A stretch of DNA of 34,967 nt from a bacterium (GTDB taxonomy: Bacteria > Patescibacteriota > Minisyncoccia > Minisyncoccales > DG-74-3): contig JAUVYE010000006.1 of the NCBI GenBank assembly GCA_030603245.1, positions 1 to 34,967 of the forward strand, read 5' to 3'. The stretch's first letter is position 1; every line of letters starts with the position of its first letter. Made by a program: the position numbers and the translations under genes. The notes beneath the pieces are model-generated. The model was not told the DNA's origin. It saw only the letters and a list, made by a program, of their open reading frames with translations, and did not search any database. This document shows positions 23,371 to 30,877 of the stretch, in pieces.

Positions 23371-24122
23371 TGTCTCAGTATTACAATCCCAAAAGAACCA
23401 GTAATTTATTTGACCCAAACTCAAAAGAGTCATTTAAGATAAGCAGATCTAAGATTGATTTGTTTTTAGGATGTGCTCGTTGTTTTTATCTTGATAGGCG
23501 TTTAGGTACAGGTCGTCCTCCTGGATTTCCTTTTAATCTTAATAGGGCTGTAGATACTTTATTAAAAAAAGAATTTGATGCCCACAGGGTTGCTAAATCT
23601 CGTCATCCTTTAATGGAAGAGTATGGTATTGATGCTGTACCTTTTCAACATGAAAAAATTGATGAGTGGAGAGACACTAGAAAAGGAGTGCAATATTTTC
23701 ATGAACTCACTAATTTATTAATTATGGGAGCTGTTGATGATGTTTGGGTTAATCCTCAAGAAGAATTAATTGTGGTGGACTATAAAGCAACTTCTAAGAA
23801 TGGTGAGGTTTCAATTGATGCTGATTGGCAAATTGTTTATAAGCGTCAGATGGAAATCTATCAATGGTTATTAAGAAAAAATGGCTTTAAGGTTTCTAAG
23901 ACAGGATATTTTGTTTATTGTAATGGCAGAACTGATAGAAGAGCTTTTGATAAAAAGATTGAATTTGATATTAAAATCATTCCCTATAAGGGTGATGATT
24001 CCTGGATAGAAAAAGCTTTATTAGATATTAAAGAGTGTTTAATGTCTGATCAAATTCCAAACTCAGGGCAAGATTGTGATTATTGTAAATATAGACAGGC
24101 GGTCAAAGATTTAGAAAAATAG
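23370..24122 (+). CDS. PD-(D/E)XK nuclease (RecB/Cas4-like)
   Basis: A 250-residue protein. The nuclease core has D123-D124 (GAVDDVWV), the D137-Y-K139 motif (IVVDYKAT) and Q160 (RQMEIYQWLL). Two cysteine pairs, C35/C38 (GCARC) and C236/C239 (DCDYC), could hold an iron-sulfur cluster or zinc; Cas4 and AddB use a 1+3 arrangement instead. It is not next to cas or recombination genes other than rarA downstream. Probably a DNA exonuclease or repair enzyme. A terminator follows. Confidence 0.8.
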   Translation: MSQYYNPKRTSNLFDPNSKESFKISRSKIDLFLGCARCFYLDRRLGTGRPPGFPFNLNRAVDTLLKKEFDAHRVAKSRHPLMEEYGIDAVPFQHEKIDEWRDTRKGVQYFHELTNLLIMGAVDDVWVNPQEELIVVDYKATSKNGEVSIDADWQIVYKRQMEIYQWLLRKNGFKVSKTGYFVYCNGRTDRRAFDKKIEFDIKIIPYKGDDSWIEKALLDIKECLMSDQIPNSGQDCDYCKYRQAVKDLEK

Positions 24123-24138
24123 ATTTATCTTAAAAAAG

Positions 24139-24161
24139 AATCGCTGACAAGGCGATTTTTT
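24139..24161 (+). terminator. Terminator fused to the rarA promoter
   Basis: Arms AATCGC/GCGATT with a 7-nt loop, then a T-run. The T-run leads straight into the extended -10 of rarA. Confidence 0.75.
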
Positions 24162-24169
24162 GTTAAAAT
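24161..24169 (+). promoter_or_regulatory. Extended -10 promoter of rarA
   Basis: TG-T-TAAAAT, with +1 about 24176, 2 nt before the ATG. No -35 match is visible; the position expected for it is occupied by the terminator stem. Confidence 0.45.
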
Positions 24170-24177
24170 AAACATAT

Positions 24178-25452
24178 ATGGAGGACCTGTTTGAACAACA
24201 ATTTAAAAAGAATTTGAAAGAGAAAGCGCCTTTAGCTGACAAAATAAGGCCTCAAGATTTTGATGGGTTTTTTGGACAGGATGAACTCATAGGAAAAGGT
24301 AGCCCTTTACGTCGCGCTATTCAGGATGACAATTTAAGTTCTTTAATTTTATGGGGACCACCAGGTTCTGGAAAAACTACTTTGGCCCGAATAATTGCTC
24401 AAAAAACTAAAGCTCATTTTGTAAGATTTTCAGCTGTTAATGCTAGCGTTCAAGATGTTAGAAAAGCAGTTAAAGATGCTAAAGAACGTCTCAAGCTTTA
24501 CAATAAAGAAACCATTCTTTTTATAGATGAGATTCATAGATTCAATAAAGCGCAACAAGATACTTTTTTACCTTTCGTTGAAGATGGAACAATTATCTTA
24601 ATTGGAGCTACTACTGAGAACCCTTCTTTTCAGGTGATTTCTCCTCTTTTGTCCCGTTCAGCAGTTTATGTTTTAAAGCCGATTAATGAAAAAGCAATGG
24701 AATCAATTTTATTAAAGGCCTTAATTGATAAAGAAAATGGATTGGGTAAATCAAAAATGAAAATCACTAAAAAAGCTTTACAAAGATTAATTAATTTTGC
24801 TGATGGAGATGCTCGGGCTGGTTTAAATGGTTTAGAGTTTATTGTTAATTTTTTGAAAACAAAAGAAGAGAACAAGATTAATGAAAAGCATGTTTCAGAA
24901 ATTCTGAAAGAGCATGCTTTGCGATATGATAAAAAAGGTGAAGAGCATTATAATGTAATTTCCGCCTTTATTAAAAGTATGAGAGATTCAGACCCTGACG
25001 GAGCTCTTTATTGGTTGGCTCGAATGGTGGAATCTGGCGAAGATCCAAGGTTTATTGCTCGAAGAATGGTTATTTTTGCGTCTGAAGACATTGGCAATGC
25101 TGATTCTAATGCTTTAAGAGTAGCTGTTTCAGTAGCCCAAGCAATAGAATATGTTGGTATGCCTGAAGCTCAGATTAATTTAGCTCACGGTGTTACTTAT
25201 TTAGCTTCTGCCCCTAAAAGCAATGCTTCTTATGTTGCTCTATTAAAAGCTAAACAAGATGCTCAAAAAGGATCTTTTGGAGTACCTTTACATTTAAGAA
25301 ATGCTGTTACTAAATTGATGAAAAGCCTTAGTTATGGTAAAGATTATAAATATGCTCATGATTTTCCTAAGGCTAAAACTGGACAGACTCATTTTCCTAA
25401 AGAAATGGGGGAGCAGAAATATTATTATCCTGAAAAAGATAAAAAACAATAA
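24178..25452 (+). CDS. rarA: Replication-associated recombination protein A (RarA/MgsA AAA ATPase)
   Basis: An AAA+ ATPase of the clamp-loader group acting at stalled forks, 424 residues. Walker A is GPPGSGKTT (60-68), Walker B is LFIDEIHRF, and the sensor region is GATTENPSF. The C-terminal oligomerisation region has GEDPRFIARRMVIFASEDIGNAD and GMPEAQINLAHGVTYLA, both diagnostic of RarA. The ATG has no clear ribosome binding site, in line with a near-leaderless transcript. Confidence 0.95.
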   Translation: MEDLFEQQFKKNLKEKAPLADKIRPQDFDGFFGQDELIGKGSPLRRAIQDDNLSSLILWGPPGSGKTTLARIIAQKTKAHFVRFSAVNASVQDVRKAVKDAKERLKLYNKETILFIDEIHRFNKAQQDTFLPFVEDGTIILIGATTENPSFQVISPLLSRSAVYVLKPINEKAMESILLKALIDKENGLGKSKMKITKKALQRLINFADGDARAGLNGLEFIVNFLKTKEENKINEKHVSEILKEHALRYDKKGEEHYNVISAFIKSMRDSDPDGALYWLARMVESGEDPRFIARRMVIFASEDIGNADSNALRVAVSVAQAIEYVGMPEAQINLAHGVTYLASAPKSNASYVALLKAKQDAQKGSFGVPLHLRNAVTKLMKSLSYGKDYKYAHDFPKAKTGQTHFPKEMGEQKYYYPEKDKKQ

Positions 25453-25464
25453 ACCAATTTAAAT

Positions 25465-26511
25465 ATGTCAATTAAAAAAAGAAAAGCCGAGCACATAGAG
25501 ATTTGTCTAAATGAAAAAGTTGATTCTGACCATAATTATTGGAACGATGTACGTCTTGTTCATAATGCCTTGCCTGAAATCAATAAAAATGAGATTAATA
25601 CCAGAATTGATTTCTTGGGCAAACAATTAGAATATCCAATCTTTATTGGAGCAATGAGTGGGGGATACGAAAAAGGCAAAATTCTAAATGATAATTGTGC
25701 TAAAGTTGCTTCAGAATTAAAAATTGGTTTTTGTATTGGCAGCCAAAGAGCTGCTTTAGAAAATCCAGAATTAATAGAATCATATTCTATTGTTAAACAA
25801 TATGATATTCCTTTTGTTGTGGCCAATATTGGAGGTGTTCAATTAATTCAGCAAGATGACAAATCTCCTTTAACGCTTGATCAAATAGAAAAAATTATTA
25901 ATATGATTGGAGCTGACGCTGTTGCTATTCATTTAAATCTGGCTCATGAAACAGTTCAACCAGAAGGTGATCAAAATGCTAAAGGCATTCTAAAAGCTAT
26001 TACTCAGGTGGCTCAAAGATTCCCAGTAATTGTCAAAGAGGCTGGTTCTGGTATTTCTAAAGAAGTTGCTTTCTTGTTAAAAGATGCTGGGGTAAAAGCA
26101 ATAGAAGTTAGTGGCCTTAGTGGTACTAGTTGGACTGCAGTAGAATATTACAGAGCTAAAGCACAAAAGAATAAAAACAAAGAAAGGCTTGGTAAATTAT
26201 TTTGGAATTGGGGCATTCCTTCACCAATTAGTGTTTTAGAGTGCAAAGCAACTAATTTGCCAGTCATTGGATCAGGGGGAATAAGAAATGGGTTAGATGT
26301 TGCTAAAGCAATTGCTTTGGGTGCTGATTCAGTATCAATAGCAAAATCTTTATTAAAGAATGCACTTAAAAGCTCTGAAGATGTGAAAAAACAGATTGAA
26401 ATTATTGGAGAAGAATTGAAAGTAGCAATGTTTTTGACTGGTTGTAAGAATATAGAGGAATTACAGAAAACAAGATATGTTCTAACTCGTAAATTAAAAA
26501 GTTGGAACTAA
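25465..26511 (+). CDS. fni: Isopentenyl-diphosphate delta-isomerase, type 2
   Basis: An FMN- and NADPH-dependent isomerase interconverting IPP and DMAPP, 348 residues. Typical segments are RKAEHIEICL near the start, PIFIGAMSGG (FMN site), VVANIGGVQL, VIVKEAGSGIS, VSGLSGTSWTAVE and GSGGIRNGLDVAKAIALGAD (phosphate binding). It follows rarA by 12 nt. No other isoprenoid gene is in the window. It may serve MiaA/MiaB prenylation of tRNA or lipid carriers with precursors from a host. Confidence 0.93.
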   Translation: MSIKKRKAEHIEICLNEKVDSDHNYWNDVRLVHNALPEINKNEINTRIDFLGKQLEYPIFIGAMSGGYEKGKILNDNCAKVASELKIGFCIGSQRAALENPELIESYSIVKQYDIPFVVANIGGVQLIQQDDKSPLTLDQIEKIINMIGADAVAIHLNLAHETVQPEGDQNAKGILKAITQVAQRFPVIVKEAGSGISKEVAFLLKDAGVKAIEVSGLSGTSWTAVEYYRAKAQKNKNKERLGKLFWNWGIPSPISVLECKATNLPVIGSGGIRNGLDVAKAIALGADSVSIAKSLLKNALKSSEDVKKQIEIIGEELKVAMFLTGCKNIEELQKTRYVLTRKLKSWN

Positions 26512-26536
26512 AGTTCTTTGCTTTAGTCAAAGAACT
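26512..26536 (+). terminator. Hairpin 3' of fni (first of two)
   Basis: AGTTCTTTG and CAAAGAACT pair perfectly over 9 bp across a 7-nt loop, starting at the fni stop codon. No T-run follows directly, so it probably stabilises the 3' end rather than terminates. Confidence 0.55.
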
Positions 26537-26562
26537 AAAGCTCTTTTCGACAGAGCTTTTTC
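26537..26562 (+). terminator. Intrinsic terminator of fni
   Basis: AAAGCTCT/AGAGCTTT stem with a 7-nt loop and TTTTT. It lies directly behind the first hairpin. Confidence 0.75.
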
Positions 26563-26593
26563 AAATAAAATTTATTTTTGTAGAGCTTTGTTC

Positions 26594-26621
26594 TTGACAA
26601 GTTTTTTGATTTTGCTAATAT
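26594..26621 (+). promoter_or_regulatory. Promoter of the EF-Tu-domain-2-like gene
   Basis: TTGACA (26594-26599), 16-bp spacer, TAATAT (26616-26621) with extended TG at 26613-26614. Predicted +1 is about 26628. It lies inside the upstream part of the open frame, which argues against the TTG at 26588 as start. Confidence 0.75.
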
Positions 26622-26647
26622 TTTTATTATCGTCCTTTAACAAGGAG

Positions 26648-26920
26648 GTGACTGAAATCAAAGAAGGAGAATTGGTTGGGAAAGTTGTTCATTATTATCC
26701 CAAGGTAGGGGTAGCAATGGTTAAGCTTTCTGGCACCCTAGAAATGGGGGATACTGTCAGAATTGTTGGCGGCAAGCATAAGAGCACTGACTTTGAACAA
26801 GAGGTTGAGTCAATCAGACTTGACGACAAACCAATAAACACGGCTAATACTGACGACCTGATCGGGCTCAGGGTTCCAAAAAAAGTTCCAAAGAATAGCA
26901 AGGTTTACAAAATAACATAG
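26648..26920 (+). CDS. Standalone EF-Tu domain-2-like protein
   Basis: About 90 residues forming one beta-barrel like domain 2 of translation elongation factors (ELVGKVVHYYPKVGVAMVKLSGTLEMGDTVRIVGG, then FEQEVESIRLDD, then GLRVPKKVPKNSKVYKIT). No GTPase domain is present. The start is uncertain. A perfect anti-SD match AAGGAGGTGA covers 26642-26651. GTG at 26648 is the only common start codon near the domain but lies inside it, while ATC at 26657 has ideal spacing. The longer TTG start (26588) would add a hydrophobic N terminus but overlaps the promoter. Similar proteins are widespread in Patescibacteria; function unknown. Confidence 0.75.
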   Translation: MTEIKEGELVGKVVHYYPKVGVAMVKLSGTLEMGDTVRIVGGKHKSTDFEQEVESIRLDDKPINTANTDDLIGLRVPKKVPKNSKVYKIT

Positions 26921-26937
26921 AACTCCTTTTCTTTTAT

Positions 26938-26959
26938 AGACACAAAAATGTGTCTTTTT
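26938..26959 (+). terminator. Terminator of the EF-Tu-domain-2-like gene
   Basis: AGACACA/TGTGTCT with a 4-nt A loop, followed by a T-rich tract. Confidence 0.85.
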
Positions 26960-26971
26960 ATTTTTTCTAGG

Positions 26972-26992
26972 TCGCCAAACAGGCGATTTTTT
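26972..26992 (+). terminator. Second terminator, fused to the next promoter
   Basis: TCGCC/GGCGA with a 5-nt loop and six T residues. The last T begins the TG of the following extended -10. Nearly the same cassette occurs before rarA. Confidence 0.75.
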
Positions 26993-27000
26993 GATACAAT
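26992..27000 (+). promoter_or_regulatory. Extended -10 promoter of the FAD-protein gene
   Basis: TG-A-TACAAT. Predicted +1 falls on or next to the ATG at 27006, so the message would be leaderless. Confidence 0.5.
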
Positions 27001-27005
27001 AAACG

Positions 27006-28403
27006 ATGAAATACGATGTCATTATCATAGGTGGCGGACCAGGTGGTTTATTTGCTAGCTATAAGCTTCCCAAAGAACTGAAAGTTGCTATTTTCGAATT
27101 AGGAAAAGATATTGAAAAAAGAATATGTCCCAGCGAACTAAATAGTGGCTATTGTCTAAAATGTTCTCCTTGTAACATAAGGGCTGGTATTGGTGGAGCA
27201 GGCGGTTTATCTGATGGTAAGCTAAATTTTATAAACTCTGAATATTCGTCAAGTTATACTGTTGGAGGGAATTTTCGTTTTTTAGATAAAAATTATTTAG
27301 TAGAAAAAATGAAAGAGGTGGACAAAATATTTTTAGAGCATGGAGAACCAAATAAGTTATACGGAGAAGATAAAGACAAAATCGAGCAACTAATCAAAAA
27401 GGCAAATAAAGTTGGTATAGAGTTTGTACCATTAAAGCAAAGACATTTGGGAAGTGATAATTTGCCAAAAGTTGTAAAAAGTATTGACAATTATTTAAGG
27501 AAAAAAAACGTTGAGATTTTCACTGGAGAAACTGTTTTAGATATAAATCCAAAGGAGAAAAAAATAACAACAAAGGGAGGGAAGGAGTATGAATATAATT
27601 TCTTGATTATTGCTGTTGGAAGAGGAGGGGCGCAATTTCTTGAAAAATGGACAAGAGAATATAATCTTGCATTAAATAGCGAACTGAAATCTATTGATGT
27701 TGGAGTGAGAGTAGAGGTGCCAGCTTCAATCATGCAAGAAATAACCTCTACAATTTATGATCCCAAACTTAGGATGGTTACCAAAAAGCACGATGATTAC
27801 TTGAGAACATTTTGCACCTGTCCCCAGGGATGGGTTATTAGAGAAGATTATAATGATTTTTGTTTAATAAATGGTCATAGCAAAGCTAAAGAAAAAACAA
27901 ATAATACTAATTTTGCCCTGTTAGGGAATTATAAATTTACTGAACCCTTTAAATATCCCAATGAATGGGGAAGAGATTTGGCTAGATTAACAACAAAGCT
28001 TGGTGGAGGAAGTCCAATTGTTCAAAGGCTTAAAGACCTGAGATTAGGCAGAAGAAGCACTGAAAGCAGGATTAAAAGTAATAGATTAGTTCAGCCTAGC
28101 TTAAAAACAGCTGTTCCTGGAGATATAAGTTTGGCTTATCCAGGTAGGTTAATGGAGAATATTTTAGATTCTTTAGAACAGCTTAATAAGCTTTTACCAG
28201 GCATAGCTGAGGGCTCAACTCTGCTTTATGCTCCCGAGATAAAGTTTTATTCATTAAAAGTAAAAGTTGATCAAAACATGCGAACAAGCATACCTTTTGT
28301 TTATGCAATTGGAGATGGAGCAGGAATAACTAGAGGAATAGTTGGGGCAGCAGTAACTGGATTAATTGCAGGAGAGGATATAATTAAGACTTCTAAACTT
28401 TAA
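27006..28403 (+). CDS. FAD-dependent dehydrogenase-like protein (COG2509-type)
   Basis: A 465-residue flavoprotein. The N-terminal dinucleotide-binding motif is DVIIIGGGPGGLFASYKL. A second glycine-rich stretch, GIGGAGGLSDGKLNF, is typical of the COG2509 group. The C-terminal FAD motif is VYAIGDGAGITRGIVGAAVTGLIAGE. Cysteines in NSGYCLKCSPC near residue 50 could bind metal or form disulfides. Substrate is unknown. Starts a plus-strand run with the ASCH and tRNA-binding genes. Confidence 0.82.
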   Translation: MKYDVIIIGGGPGGLFASYKLPKELKVAIFELGKDIEKRICPSELNSGYCLKCSPCNIRAGIGGAGGLSDGKLNFINSEYSSSYTVGGNFRFLDKNYLVEKMKEVDKIFLEHGEPNKLYGEDKDKIEQLIKKANKVGIEFVPLKQRHLGSDNLPKVVKSIDNYLRKKNVEIFTGETVLDINPKEKKITTKGGKEYEYNFLIIAVGRGGAQFLEKWTREYNLALNSELKSIDVGVRVEVPASIMQEITSTIYDPKLRMVTKKHDDYLRTFCTCPQGWVIREDYNDFCLINGHSKAKEKTNNTNFALLGNYKFTEPFKYPNEWGRDLARLTTKLGGGSPIVQRLKDLRLGRRSTESRIKSNRLVQPSLKTAVPGDISLAYPGRLMENILDSLEQLNKLLPGIAEGSTLLYAPEIKFYSLKVKVDQNMRTSIPFVYAIGDGAGITRGIVGAAVTGLIAGEDIIKTSKL

Positions 28404-28405
28404 AC

Positions 28406-28837
28406 GTGGATCATATAGCCATAATGAAAAAATCCTGGGGACTAATTCCCAAGATTCTTAACAAAACAAAGGTAGCAGAATCAAGATGGTACAGGTCTAG
28501 AATTGCTCCTTGGAACAGAATCAAAAAAGGACATAATCTTTATTTTAAAAACTCAGGAGAGGCAATAACTGTTAAGACAAAAGTCACTAAAGTAATACAA
28601 TATGAAATACCAAATAATAGTAAGGCTTTGAAAATAATGAAAAAACATGCTGAAAAAGACTTGGGATTTAAAAAAATTCCTCCTGAAGTCTTAAACTATA
28701 TTCGAAATAAAAACTATGCAATTTTCATTCATTTTGACTCAGTAAAAGAAATTAAACCATTTAATGTTGATAAAACTGGATTTGGAGCTATGGCAGCTTG
28801 GATAACTGTTAATAATATTAATAAAATTAAATTATGA
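28406..28837 (+). CDS. ASCH/PUA-like domain protein
   Basis: A 143-residue protein. The stretch HIAIMKKSWGLIPKILNKTK followed by ESRWYRSRIAPWNRIKKGHNLYFKNSGE matches ASCH-domain proteins, which have a PUA-like fold and probably bind RNA or modified nucleotides. I keep the GTG start at 28406 because HIAIMKKSW is part of the conserved N terminus. An internal ATG at 28424 is the alternative. It overlaps the next gene by 4 nt. Confidence 0.78.
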   Translation: MDHIAIMKKSWGLIPKILNKTKVAESRWYRSRIAPWNRIKKGHNLYFKNSGEAITVKTKVTKVIQYEIPNNSKALKIMKKHAEKDLGFKKIPPEVLNYIRNKNYAIFIHFDSVKEIKPFNVDKTGFGAMAAWITVNNINKIKL

Positions 28838-29160
28838 TTAGTTTTGAAGAGTTTAAAAAAGTAGATTTAAGGGTTGCTAAGATAATAGCAGCTGAAAAAG
28901 TAGAAGAATCTGAAAATCTTATAAAATTAGAAATTGATTTAGGTGCAGAATTAGGAAAAAGACAAATCTTGGCTGGAATTCAAAAATATTACAAACCAGA
29001 AGAACTAATAGGCAAACAAATAATAGTGGTAGTTAATTTAGAGCCCAAAAAAATGATGGACATGGAAAGCCAAGGCATGCTTTTAGCAGCCGATATTAAT
29101 GGAGAACCAATTCTTTTAATGCCTGACAAACAGGTGCCCCCTGGTTCTAAAATTCATTAA
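28834..29160 (+). CDS. Standalone tRNA-binding domain protein (MetG C-terminal/EMAP-like)
   Basis: A 108-residue OB-fold domain like the C-terminal dimerisation/tRNA-binding domain of methionyl-tRNA synthetase and CsaA. Typical features are FKKVDLRVAKIIAAEKVE, LIKLEIDLG, RQILAGIQKYY, VVVNLEPKKMMDMESQGMLLA and PGSKI at the end. No catalytic MetRS part is nearby. It may act in trans with MetRS or as a tRNA chaperone. Confidence 0.9.
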   Translation: MISFEEFKKVDLRVAKIIAAEKVEESENLIKLEIDLGAELGKRQILAGIQKYYKPEELIGKQIIVVVNLEPKKMMDMESQGMLLAADINGEPILLMPDKQVPPGSKIH

Positions 29161-29179
29161 AAATATAATTTAAAAATAT

Positions 29180-29842
29180 ATGCTAACTTTAAATCAAGTT
29201 AAAAAGAACTCTAAGATATTAGAGTTCATTAAACAAACAGAAAAAAGTCTAAAAGCCTCTGGCTATACTGAACATGGATTGGATCATTCAACTTTAGTTG
29301 CTAAACGAGCCAGAAAAATTGCTAAGGATATTAGTCTTTCAGAAAAAGAACAAGAATTATCTGCTATTGCTGGTTTTTGTCATGATATGGCTTCTTTTAT
29401 CAGCAGAAGTGAGCATCATTATTTTGGTTCTTTGCTTTTTCATCAGGTTTTTCAAAATGATTTTTCTCCTTCTGAAATATCCAAGATTATGAGAGCTATT
29501 AGTATGCATGACAGAGATGAAATGGAGTTTTCAAACCCTATTTCAGCTGTTTTAATTTTAGCTGATAAATCAGACGTGCATAGAAGCAGAGTGCTTGTTA
29601 AAAAAATGAATAGAATTAAAGCTGATATTCATGATAGGGTCAATTTTGCTACTACAATGTCTAAATTATTGGTTGATAAAAAGAAAAAAAGAATTACCCT
29701 TATCCTAAAGATTGATGCTAATTTTGTGCCAGTAATGGAGTATTTTGAAATCTTTACTAAACGTATGGTTTATTGCAGAGGAGCAGCTAAATACTTGGGT
29801 TATCAATTTGGTTTAGTTATCAATAATTTCAAGCTTCTTTAA
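29180..29842 (+). CDS. HD-domain phosphohydrolase-like protein
   Basis: A 220-residue protein. A metal site of the HD type is visible as H36 (GLDHS), H68-D69 (FCHDMASF), a His near SMHDRDE and Asp in LADKSDVHRSR. Such proteins hydrolyse nucleotide or phosphodiester substrates. The substrate is unknown. A TATAAT at 29164-29169 lies 10 nt upstream of the ATG. It is followed immediately by the DUF167 gene. Confidence 0.82.
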   Translation: MLTLNQVKKNSKILEFIKQTEKSLKASGYTEHGLDHSTLVAKRARKIAKDISLSEKEQELSAIAGFCHDMASFISRSEHHYFGSLLFHQVFQNDFSPSEISKIMRAISMHDRDEMEFSNPISAVLILADKSDVHRSRVLVKKMNRIKADIHDRVNFATTMSKLLVDKKKKRITLILKIDANFVPVMEYFEIFTKRMVYCRGAAKYLGYQFGLVINNFKLL

Positions 29843-29843
29843 A

Positions 29844-30062
29844 ATGCTAATTAAGGTTAGGGCTTTTCCCGAAGCTGGAGAAAACAGGATTGTTGAAAAA
29901 ACCAAAGACAGTTTTGATGTTTTTGTTAAAGCAAAACCAGTTAAAGGTTTAGCTAATATTGCTATTAAGCAAGTTTTAGCTGGTTACTTCAAGATTTCAG
30001 AATCTAAATTAAGATTGGTAAGAGGTTTTAAACAAGGCAATAAAATTTTTGAAATTAAATGA
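29844..30062 (+). CDS. DUF167 (YggU-family) protein
   Basis: A 72-residue protein with MLIKVRAFPEAGENRIVEK, FDVFVKAKPVKGLANIAIKQVLAGYF and LRLVRGFKQGNKIFEI, the full DUF167 pattern. Function unknown. It overlaps the next nuclease gene by 4 nt. Confidence 0.88.
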   Translation: MLIKVRAFPEAGENRIVEKTKDSFDVFVKAKPVKGLANIAIKQVLAGYFKISESKLRLVRGFKQGNKIFEIK

Positions 30063-30877
30063 AAAAGATTGATTTTTCGAAAATTTATTCTTATTCCAAG
30101 CTTAGTCTTTTTGAAAAATGTCCCAAACAATACTATTTTAACTATCTTGACCCAGAAATTGCTCCTATAAAAAAGCAATTTTTAAAACCTCGGGATTACA
30201 AAACCAAAGGTCAGGCAGTTCATGGAGCAATTACTCTTTTTTATCATTTACCTGAACCAGAACGAACTTTTGAAAATCTGAAGAAGTGTTTATCAAGAGC
30301 ATGGTTTTCAGAGCTTGATTTGTCTCAAAGCATGCCTTTAGGTAAATTAGGGGGTTTTCGTGATTTACATCATGAAAGAACTTCTTATGTTCAAGTTCTA
30401 ATAATGCTTAAAAAATTCTTTGATGTAGAAGAACCAAATCCTTGTCTATTTTATATTCCAACTCAGCAAATCAAAGATTCTTTTTGTGATTATGAAGAAA
30501 TGATTAAACCATTGAACGATCATTTTTCGATTTCAGGCAAGTTTGACCGAATTGATAAACTAGAAGACAACACTTTAAGAATTATTGATTTTAAAACTAA
30601 TAAAAATGAATCTGATAAATTTCAGCTTATCTTTTATAAGTTTTTAGCTGAATTAAATTTTCAAACACCAGTAAGAATTGTAAGTTTTTATTATCTTAAT
30701 AGGGGAGAAATAGTAGATTTTGATGTTTTAAATACGAGTCAAGATCAAGTTAAAGATCAGGTTTTGAAAAAAATTAATAAAATTCAGGAGACTAAAGATT
30801 TTCTTCCTCAAAAAAATAAATATTGTTATCATTGTGATTTTCTTGAAATATGCAAAAAACAACAAAAAATTACGTAA
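30059..30877 (+). CDS. PD-(D/E)XK nuclease with Cas4/AddB-type cysteine cluster
   Basis: A 272-residue protein. The N terminus YSYSKLSLFEKCPKQYYFNYL is typical of RecB/Cas4-like nucleases. H55, D163 (GKFDRIDK), D177-F-K179 (IIDFKT) and Q189 (FQLIFYKF) form the active site. C21 with C256, C259 and C265 gives the 1+3 cysteine pattern that binds a 4Fe-4S cluster in Cas4 and AddB. No helicase is fused. It overlaps the next nuclease gene by 28 nt. Confidence 0.85.
   Translation: MKKIDFSKIYSYSKLSLFEKCPKQYYFNYLDPEIAPIKKQFLKPRDYKTKGQAVHGAITLFYHLPEPERTFENLKKCLSRAWFSELDLSQSMPLGKLGGFRDLHHERTSYVQVLIMLKKFFDVEEPNPCLFYIPTQQIKDSFCDYEEMIKPLNDHFSISGKFDRIDKLEDNTLRIIDFKTNKNESDKFQLIFYKFLAELNFQTPVRIVSFYYLNRGEIVDFDVLNTSQDQVKDQVLKKINKIQETKDFLPQKNKYCYHCDFLEICKKQQKIT

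Noticed and set aside
26588-26647. N-terminal hydrophobic extension of the EF-Tu-domain-2-like protein from a TTG start.
   Set aside because: The segment coincides with a TTGACA/TGC-TAATAT promoter and has no ribosome binding site; the hydrophobic residues follow from T-rich DNA.
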